Shown here: in pieces, positions 1 through 5,300 of the stretch
Numbering within the stretch: position 1 is the stretch's first letter
Layout of the letters: each line of letters opens with the position of its first letter
Translations under genes and position numbers: made by a program
Notes under the pieces: model-generated
Database searches by the model: none
What the model was told of the DNA's origin: nothing
What the model saw: only the letters and a program-made list of their open reading frames with translations
Source: Clostridia bacterium
Lineage (GTDB): Bacteria; Bacillota; Clostridia; Christensenellales; UBA1242
Direction of reading: 5' to 3'
Length of the DNA stretch: 5,810 bases
Assembly (NCBI GenBank): GCA_017622115.1
Contig: JAGART010000139.1
Span: forward strand, 1-5,810

Positions 1-1644
1 ATAGCCTTCGTATTTTGCTATAATGTTTAATTGTTGTAGTATTTCTGGTGTAAAATCATCAAAAAGGTGAAATTCTTCATTGAATATATATATATCTATA
101 TTGTTTCGTTTTAATAAAGTTTTAAGCATAATACCGCTTTTTATAGTGTTTTCACCGTTTTTTTGCAAAAATTCTTGCATTTTTTGTGTTGGAGGTAATA
201 TTTTGTTTAAAATATCTTCTCCTCTGGCTATTTCACGTTCTTTTTTGAGTAATTTGTTATAATTTGTTTTTGTAACTAATCCTGCTTGATAACCTAAACG
301 TGTTAAACGCAAATCTGCATTATCTTGTCTTAATAATAATCTGTATTCTGCTCGTGAGGTCATCATTCTGTATGGCTCATTTGTGCCTTTTGTAACTAAA
401 TCATCAATTAAAACACCGATATAAGCATCATTTCGCTTAAAAATTAATGGTTTTTTGCCTTTTATATATAAACTTGCATTAATTCCTGCAATAATACCTT
501 GTGCTGCTGCTTCTTCGTAGCCACTCGTTCCGTTTACTTGTCCTGCAAAATATAAACCTTTAATTGTTTTATGTTCAAGAGATGGTAAAAGGTCTGTGGA
601 ATCTATGCAATCGTATTCTATCGCATAAGCATAACGCATTAAATGAGCATTTTCTAGCCCTTTTATACTGTGAATAAATTCTAATTGAGAATGATATGGT
701 AAACTACTAGATAAACCTTGTACATAAACTTCATTTGTACTCATTGCTTCTGGTTCTAAAAAGAATTGATGACGTGATTTATCTGCAAATCTTACAATTT
801 TATCTTCAATTGATGGACAATATCTTGGTCCTACGCCTTTAATTACGCCTTGATAAAGAGGACTAAAGCGCAAGTTTTCTTTAATTAGCGCATGAGTTTG
901 CTCATTTGTGTAACCCATATAGCAATTTGCTATGTTTTTAGGGGCGCTACGTGTATTTTTACTAAAAGGCGGTAAATTATCTTGACCTGGTTGAACTTCT
1001 AGCGCATCAAAATTTACTGTGCGCCTATCAATTCTCATAGGTGTACCAGTTTTAAATCTTAAAATCTTTAAACCTAGTTTCGCTAAACTCTTTGTCAGTT
1101 TTGTTGCGTTTGTAAATCCGTTTGGGCCGCTATCTCTTATATAATCACCTGTAAGTGTTCGACTACAAAGATATACACCGGTACAAACAATTACAGCCTT
1201 TGCGGTGAATTTTTCCCCCATTGCTGTTTCAATACCATAAAGTTTGCCTTTTTTTGTAAGTATTTTTGATACTTCTGCTTGTAGAATAGTCAAATTTTCT
1301 TGATTTTCTAATGTTGACTTCATTATTTCGTGGTAACGTACTTTGTCAACTTGTACACGTAATGAGTGAACGGCTGGACCTTTTGCTTCGTTTAGCATTC
1401 TGCGGTGAATTGTGGCTTTATCTGCAACTTCCCCCATTGCTCCGCCTAATGCATCAATTTCAAATACTAAATGCCCTTTCGCTGTTCCTCCTATACTAGG
1501 ATTACAAGGCAAAAAACCTATTCCATCTAAATTTAATGTAGTTATTAAAGTTTTTAAACCCGTTCTTGCACAAGCTAATGCTGCTTCGCAACCTGCGTGA
1601 CCTGCCCCTATAACGATTGCATCATAATTTTGAATTTTGTTCAT
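1..1644 (-). CDS. mnmG: tRNA uridine-5-carboxymethylaminomethyl(34) synthesis enzyme MnmG (GidA), 3'-truncated by window edge
   Basis: MnmG works with the GTPase MnmE in the cytoplasm to install the (carboxymethyl)aminomethyl group at C5 of wobble uridine 34 in certain tRNAs, using FAD, NADH and methylene-tetrahydrofolate (family knowledge). The 548 visible codons show an N-terminal dinucleotide-binding motif GAGHAG (residues 13-18), the conserved Cys47 in CNPSIGG, the KTGTP segment (198-202), GidA signature 1 GPRYCPSIEDKIVRF (272-286, with the conserved Cys276) and GidA signature 2 from A367 to A390 (AGQVNGTSGYEEA...GINA). The frame is uninterrupted to the window edge and ends at KYEGY, inside the C-terminal MnmE/tRNA-binding domain; compared with about 629 residues in E. 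coli, some 80 are missing. The ATG at 1644-1642 is chosen because it places the Rossmann motif at the usual distance and has a good Shine-Dalgarno site. The common KTGTPPR is KTGTPMR here (Met203). mnmE is not directly upstream, unlike the usual Bacillota order. Confidence 0.98.
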   Translation of the reverse strand, partial: MNKIQNYDAIVIGAGHAGCEAALACARTGLKTLITTLNLDGIGFLPCNPSIGGTAKGHLVFEIDALGGAMGEVADKATIHRRMLNEAKGPAVHSLRVQVDKVRYHEIMKSTLENQENLTILQAEVSKILTKKGKLYGIETAMGEKFTAKAVIVCTGVYLCSRTLTGDYIRDSGPNGFTNATKLTKSLAKLGLKILRFKTGTPMRIDRRTVNFDALEVQPGQDNLPPFSKNTRSAPKNIANCYMGYTNEQTHALIKENLRFSPLYQGVIKGVGPRYCPSIEDKIVRFADKSRHQFFLEPEAMSTNEVYVQGLSSSLPYHSQLEFIHSIKGLENAHLMRYAYAIEYDCIDSTDLLPSLEHKTIKGLYFAGQVNGTSGYEEAAAQGIIAGINASLYIKGKKPLIFKRNDAYIGVLIDDLVTKGTNEPYRMMTSRAEYRLLLRQDNADLRLTRLGYQAGLVTKTNYNKLLKKEREIARGEDILNKILPPTQKMQEFLQKNGENTIKSGIMLKTLLKRNNIDIYIFNEEFHLFDDFTPEILQQLNIIAKYEGY

Positions 1645-1650
1645 TTGTTT

Positions 1651-1658
1651 TTCCTTTT
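1651..1658 (-). promoter_or_regulatory. Ribosome binding site of mnmG
   Basis: On the minus strand the sequence AAAAGGAA lies six bases before the ATG at 1644-1642. The AAGGA core pairs with the 16S rRNA 3' end at normal spacing, which supports this start for mnmG. Confidence 0.8.
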
Positions 1659-1674
1659 ATATTTTTATAGTATA

Positions 1675-1703
1675 ATTATACCATAAAATTGACCTTTTGT
1701 ATA
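1675..1703 (-). promoter_or_regulatory. Probable sigma-70/sigma-A promoter of mnmG with extended -10
   Basis: Reading the minus strand, a perfect -10 TATAAT (1680-1675) is preceded by TGG, giving an extended -10 (TGnTATAAT). A weak -35, TATACA (1703-1698, four of six consensus bases), lies 17 bp upstream. Transcription would start near 1668, giving a leader of about 25 nt that carries the Shine-Dalgarno site. The -10 sits in the perfect 12-bp palindrome GTATAATTATAC (1670-1681), so a second TATAAT also reads on the plus strand at 1671-1676. This promoter suggests mnmG is transcribed separately from any upstream genes. Confidence 0.6.
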
Positions 1704-1816
1704 GATGTATTTTGAGTTTTTATTTAATAAAATACGTTTTTATTAATAATTATTAGATGTTTTTAAGTAAAAGTAATATTTTAGTATTTTTTGTCTATTT
1801 TTATATAATTTTTAAT

Positions 1817-1833
1817 TCCAAAAAAATATAAAA
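1817..1833 (+). repeat. 17-bp direct repeat, copy 1
   Basis: TCCAAAAAAATATAAAA is repeated exactly at 1885-1901, 68 bp downstream. Both copies lie in the AT-rich part of the candidate origin, before the DnaA boxes. Related short units, CAAAAAATAT (1851-1860) and CAAAAAAATAT (1861-1871), lie between them. Low sequence complexity makes chance more likely than for a mixed 17-mer. Confidence 0.7.
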
Positions 1834-1868
1834 AATATGTAAAAAATTAGCAAAAAATATCAAAAAAA
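1820..1868. other. Phased A-tract array (predicted intrinsic DNA bend)
   Basis: Five A-tracts of five to seven bases lie at 1820-1826, 1831-1835, 1841-1846, 1852-1857 and 1862-1868. Their centres are about 10, 10.5, 11 and 10.5 bp apart, which matches the helical repeat. Helically phased A-tracts are known to curve DNA. The array ends about 97 bp before the first perfect DnaA box, so a role in origin architecture or in binding a nucleoid protein is plausible but inferred. Confidence 0.65.
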
Positions 1869-1870
1869 TA

Positions 1871-1891
1871 TTTTGGTGGAAAACTCCAAAA
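1871..1891. repeat. Short inverted repeat (TTTTGG / CCAAAA)
   Basis: TTTTGG at 1871-1876 is the reverse complement of CCAAAA at 1886-1891, separated by nine bases. The stem is only six base pairs and has no GC-rich core followed by a T-run, so it does not look like an intrinsic terminator. It overlaps the second copy of the 17-bp direct repeat. Confidence 0.45.
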
Positions 1892-1901
1892 AAATATAAA
1901 A
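1885..1901 (+). repeat. 17-bp direct repeat, copy 2
   Basis: This is an exact copy of TCCAAAAAAATATAAAA at 1817-1833. It is followed by almost pure A/T sequence up to about 1930, the best candidate for the melting segment of the putative origin. Confidence 0.7.
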
Positions 1902-1929
1902 TAATATTAAATATTTCAAATTAATTAAA

Positions 1930-1952
1930 AATTTTTAAAGTAGCTAAAAATT
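1930..1952. repeat. AT-only inverted repeat
   Basis: AATTTTTA (1930-1937) and TAAAAATT (1945-1952) form an eight-base-pair A/T stem around a seven-base spacer, ending 12 bp before the first perfect DnaA box. In such AT-rich DNA this could be chance. If the region is an origin, it would lie within the easily unwound segment. Confidence 0.35.
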
Positions 1953-1964
1953 ATTAGTTTCGAG

Positions 1965-1973
1965 TTATCCACA
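1965..1973 (+). promoter_or_regulatory. DnaA box 1, perfect consensus TTATCCACA
   Basis: It matches TTATNCACA, the high-affinity DnaA box, exactly. It stands alone, 76 bp before the downstream trio, directly after the most AT-rich segment, which is where a box anchoring DnaA beside an unwinding element would be expected. Confidence 0.85.
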
Positions 1974-2049
1974 TAGTTTTTAAGCAAAATCTAAAAAATG
2001 CTACACTAAAAATTACAGATTTGTATCAAAAACGCAAAATTTTGGCAAG

Positions 2050-2058
2050 TTTTCCACA
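2050..2058 (+). promoter_or_regulatory. DnaA box 2, one mismatch (TTTTCCACA)
   Basis: It differs from TTATCCACA only at the third base and has the same orientation as the other boxes. It begins 12 bp before box 3, which makes it a likely weaker site in a tight cluster. Confidence 0.65.
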
Positions 2059-2061
2059 AAG

Positions 2062-2070
2062 TTATCCACT
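2062..2070 (+). promoter_or_regulatory. DnaA box 3, one mismatch (TTATCCACT)
   Basis: It matches the consensus except for the last base. Its final T is also the first base of box 4, so boxes 3 and 4 overlap by one base and start 8 bp apart. Confidence 0.7.
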
Positions 2071-2078
2071 TATCCACA
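2070..2078 (+). promoter_or_regulatory. DnaA box 4, perfect consensus TTATCCACA
   Basis: This is the second perfect DnaA box, in the same orientation as box 1 and starting 105 bp after it. With boxes 2 and 3 it forms a 29-bp head-to-tail cluster, an arrangement suited to cooperative assembly of a DnaA filament. Confidence 0.85.
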
Positions 2079-2117
2079 AAATTGCAAGAATTTATGTTCT
2101 AAAAATTTATATAAAAT

Positions 2118-2147
2118 TTTACTTAAATTTGTTTGTATTTATATAAT
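2118..2147 (+). promoter_or_regulatory. Possible promoter of the surface-protein gene, distal
   Basis: A perfect TATAAT at 2142-2147 has the weak -35 TTTACT at 2118-2123 (four of six consensus bases) 18 bp upstream. Transcription would start near 2154, giving a leader of about 70 nt. The AT-rich setting makes chance -10 matches common, so this competes with the proximal candidate at 2189-2197. Confidence 0.35.
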
Positions 2148-2188
2148 AATATATGATAAAATTAAAGTGTAAAAGTTTAAATATTTTT

Positions 2189-2197
2189 TGCTATATT
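2189..2197 (+). promoter_or_regulatory. Possible extended -10 promoter of the surface-protein gene, proximal
   Basis: TGCTATATT gives a TGn extension plus a five-of-six -10. No convincing -35 is present, which extended -10 promoters can tolerate. The start would lie near 2204, leaving a leader of about 20 nt that contains the Shine-Dalgarno site. Confidence 0.35.
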
Positions 2198-2212
2198 AAC
2201 CATAATAAAAAT

Positions 2213-2218
2213 AGGGGA
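2213..2218 (+). promoter_or_regulatory. Ribosome binding site deciding the start of the surface-protein gene
   Basis: AGGGGA lies six bases before the ATG at 2225. An in-frame ATG at 2219 directly abuts it and would have no spacing, so the start at 2225 is preferred. Confidence 0.75.
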
Positions 2219-2224
2219 ATGAAA

Positions 2225-2314
2225 ATGAGTATTTTAAAGCAAAAATTAAATATATTTGCTTATGCAGTTTTCGCTGTTATATTGGCATTGTTTTTTGTTG
2301 GGGGAGTGGAAGCG
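2225..2314 (+). other. Signal peptide coding segment of the surface protein
   Basis: This encodes residues 1-30: a short basic N-region, a hydrophobic core (FAYAVFAVILALFFV) and a VEA motif suited to signal peptidase I. Cleavage further on, after Ala42 or Ala45, is also possible. There is no Cys lipobox, so a lipoprotein is unlikely. Confidence 0.75.
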
Positions 2315-5300
2315 CTTTCTAATTTTTCTGTGTCCAAAAAAGCAAATGCTGTTTCGGCTAGTGGTAACTGGATAGATTATACTGAATATGTAAACACAGA
2401 TAGTGCTGAAATTTCTATTACAAAGCCAGAACAGTTGGCGTATATTGCCCAAATTGTTAATAATGGTGCTTCTTTGGAGGGGAAAACCCTAAAAATATAT
2501 ACTATGGATTTAGGGGCTCATTGTTGGACACCTATAGGTATATACGGCAGACCTTTTAAAGGTAATGTAATTGCAGAAACTACTGCTACTATTTCAAACT
2601 TGACAATAGATTCTTCAATTTTGGGTGATACTAATGCATTCGGTTTGTTTGGTTATGTAGAAAGTACTTCAACTGGACAAGGATTTTTTAGTAATTTCGT
2701 TTTATCAAATATCAATATAAATATTAATAGTACAATTACTAATAATGATATTTATGTTGGTGGAGTTGCTGGATATTATAATGGAAGCAGACAAGCAGGT
2801 GGTACTAATACTCGTAGTTGTAGCGATATTTCTGTAAATGGTAATATTAATTTTGATGGATTAAATTATGATGCTGGCTCTTCTTGTTATGTTGGTGGAG
2901 TTTTTGGGCAAACAGGTGTTAATGCGTATGTTGGTTGGTTAAATGGTGGTTCTGTTAATGTTTCTATTAATACAGATGATTTAAACAAAACAAACTTTTT
3001 TGCTGGCGGTGTAATAGGTGATAATAACGGAACTTTGGACGGAAATACAGCAGAAAGTTCTACTGCAAAACATTTAAATTTAACTGCAAATTTAACTCCT
3101 AAATATGGAAATTGGGGAATTGTTGCTGGACGAAACTCTAAAACTATACAAAATGTAAATACACAAGGTTCGATTATTTATTCAAATTATAGTAGTGCAG
3201 AAATTCTTGCAGGTGGTATTGCTGGTGTAAATATTGCTACTGCAACAATCTCAAATGTTCAAAATTCCGCAAATATTCAATTTTCTGGACATAGTTTTGG
3301 TGGAATTGTTGGGTATAATATGGGTACTATAAATACTGCTATAAATTCTGGTACTATTGAAATTTTAGCTGAAAATAACTTTAACGTTGGTGGTATAGTT
3401 GCTCAAAATATTGCTGGTGCAACAATTAAAAATAGTAGCAATTCTGGAAGTATTTTTTCTCAAATAACTTTTACAAATGATTTGGGTTATGCTGGTGGTG
3501 TTGCAGGGCAAAATGCTGGAACTATTACAAGTTGTAATAATACTGCTCAAATTGGTTATGGTTTTGATGCTGAATATGTTGGTGGTATTGCGGGACTTAA
3601 TGCTGGTACTATTAATACTGAAAGCACAAATTATACATATAATACAGGGAATATAAGAGGTTTACACGCTGGTGGAATTGTAGGGGAAAATAATACTTCT
3701 AGTACTGCCTTAATAGAAAATAGTTATAATACAGGAAATGTTATTGGAAATGATAGTGCAATCTCTCGTGTTGGCGGAATTGTTGGTAATATTCAATCAG
3801 GTACAAGCAATATAAAAAATTGTTTTAATTTAGGTGAAATTGGTTCTTTAAATACTTATAATGCGGGTGGACTTGTTGGTTATTCGTTTAGTAGTGCAGA
3901 AAATTGTATAATAAAAACAAGTATTTCAACAGGTTATATTTTAGATGCTGGTGGTGCTTCTGGTTCTGCTACATTAGGTGGGCTTATAGGTTATATTCAA
4001 GGTACTGCACCTACACTTACTGATTGTGTTTATGATAAAAGTAAAGCAAATTATAATGAAAATTTGGCCTCTCGTGATAATGGCTTGAAAGTGTTAGGAA
4101 ACGGTACAACATTAAGTAATGACTTTAAGTCAATTAGTTATAATTTAACAAAACCGGGAGCAACAACTGCTACTAACAAAATTAGTGCTTTTGTGAATAA
4201 TGATAAATGGTATTTTGCTGAAAATAATGAAAATATTTACTATTATCCGGTTTTAAGCAACTTTAATGATGCAGGGGTTTTTGATAATACTGATTTAAAT
4301 AAAATTGCTTATCCTAGTGTAAGAATTTATCAAGTTAATATTAAAAATCACCGTCCTTACTGGAATGAAACAACACAACAAAAAGATTTTTATACAGATG
4401 AAACAATCGAAACTTTTATTTCTGGTGCTCCAGAATATTTTGCCGGTGGGGTACAATATGTAGTTGCTGGACAAAAACTTGTTATGCCAGCAAATACTCA
4501 ATACACAACACCTACTGGTTTTACAGAGTTTTGGCGTAGCGGTAATTCAAGTGATACCGCACCAGAATTTGATTTTAATAATCAAGCAATTTCTGCCGAT
4601 ACAGATATTTACCTAACTTGGACAGAAAAAGAATACAATATTATTTATAAAATTAATGATTCGGATAAGGGTGTTGATGGATATTTCGATTCAACAAGTA
4701 CAGAATATCCTGCAAATCTTTTAACTACTACTATTACTTATAGTTTGGACCCAAATGCTTTTGCTGAAATTCCTGCAATTTCAATCGAAGGTAAAGACTT
4801 TTCTGGTTGGTGGCGTAGTGAAGATGATGCAAATGAAAATAAAGATACAGCTACTTTGCTTATATCTCAAAATGCAGATTATTCAAGCGGTTTAATTTTA
4901 TATGGTAAATTAAATCCTGTAACTATTCAATTAACTTTAAATGCTGGTGTTATGGGAGTTGGGCAACCTGTGCAATTCTCTGGCGGTGGAATGACTAAAA
5001 CTATTTCAGTTACTTATGGTCAACCTTATGAATTATTAACTCTTGCACCTTTTGGTGACCTTACTGGTTCTGGTTATGTGTTTAAAGGCTATTACAATGA
5101 TGATGGTAGTGAAAGATTTACAGAATCAAATGGTACTTTAATTAATTCACCTTTTACAACAGATACTACAATTTATGCTTTTTGGACAGAGAAAAATAAA
5201 ACAGTAAAATTTGTTTATTATGATGCCTTAAATGATGTAGAAACAGATTTAACTCAAATTACAGTTGAATTTGCATCACTTATAGTAGACGAATTTATCC

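Larger units (their letters stand above)
1704..2141. other. Candidate chromosomal replication origin (oriC): AT-rich region plus DnaA-box cluster
   Basis: This gene-free stretch combines a very AT-rich segment (about 8-15% GC by count over 1741-1920) with four DnaA boxes at 1965-2078, two of them perfect TTATCCACA. It lies directly upstream of mnmG/gidA, a gene often found close to oriC (for example the gidA-mioC interval of E. coli). The AT-rich part carries phased A-tracts, a 17-bp direct repeat and AT-only inverted repeats, as expected of a DNA unwinding element. Both flanking genes point away from it. What is seen is the boxes and the composition; origin function is inferred. dnaA, dnaN and rpmH, the usual Bacillota neighbours, are not in the window. 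The alternative is a DnaA-regulated or DnaA-titrating intergenic site. No small ORF or structured RNA was recognised here. Confidence 0.65.

Noticed and set aside
80..262. Short plus-strand open frame rich in Phe and Ile
   Set aside because: It lies wholly antisense to the conserved C-terminal part of mnmG, has no convincing ribosome binding site and resembles no family.
1311..1600. Two overlapping plus-strand open frames of 62 codons each
   Set aside because: Both are antisense to the highly conserved N-terminal region of mnmG, and their open state follows from that gene's codon constraints.
1875..1883. Possible reverse-strand DnaA box (GGTGGAAAA)
   Set aside because: It has two mismatches to TGTGGATAA, including an end base, too weak to count beside the two perfect boxes.
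1871..1895. Possible rho-independent terminator
   Set aside because: The stem is only six base pairs with two G:C pairs, and no gene ends nearby; both flanking genes start here.
1940..2110. DnaA-trio motif next to the boxes
   Set aside because: A few TAG/TAA triplets occur around 1941-1957, but no contiguous in-register series next to a box could be established by eye.
2753..4003. Regularly recurring GGTGG-type DNA motifs that might suggest a CRISPR array or tandem DNA repeat
   Set aside because: The repeats vary in sequence and spacing, stay in frame and encode GLUG motifs; there are no identical repeats with unique spacers.
2246..4501. Three minus-strand open frames of 61-68 codons (2246-2452, 3365-3550, 4295-4501)
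   Set aside because: All lie antisense inside the continuous surface-protein frame, whose domain structure is clear. Their Ser/Thr/Asn/Ile-rich translations are antisense shadows of the repeat codons.
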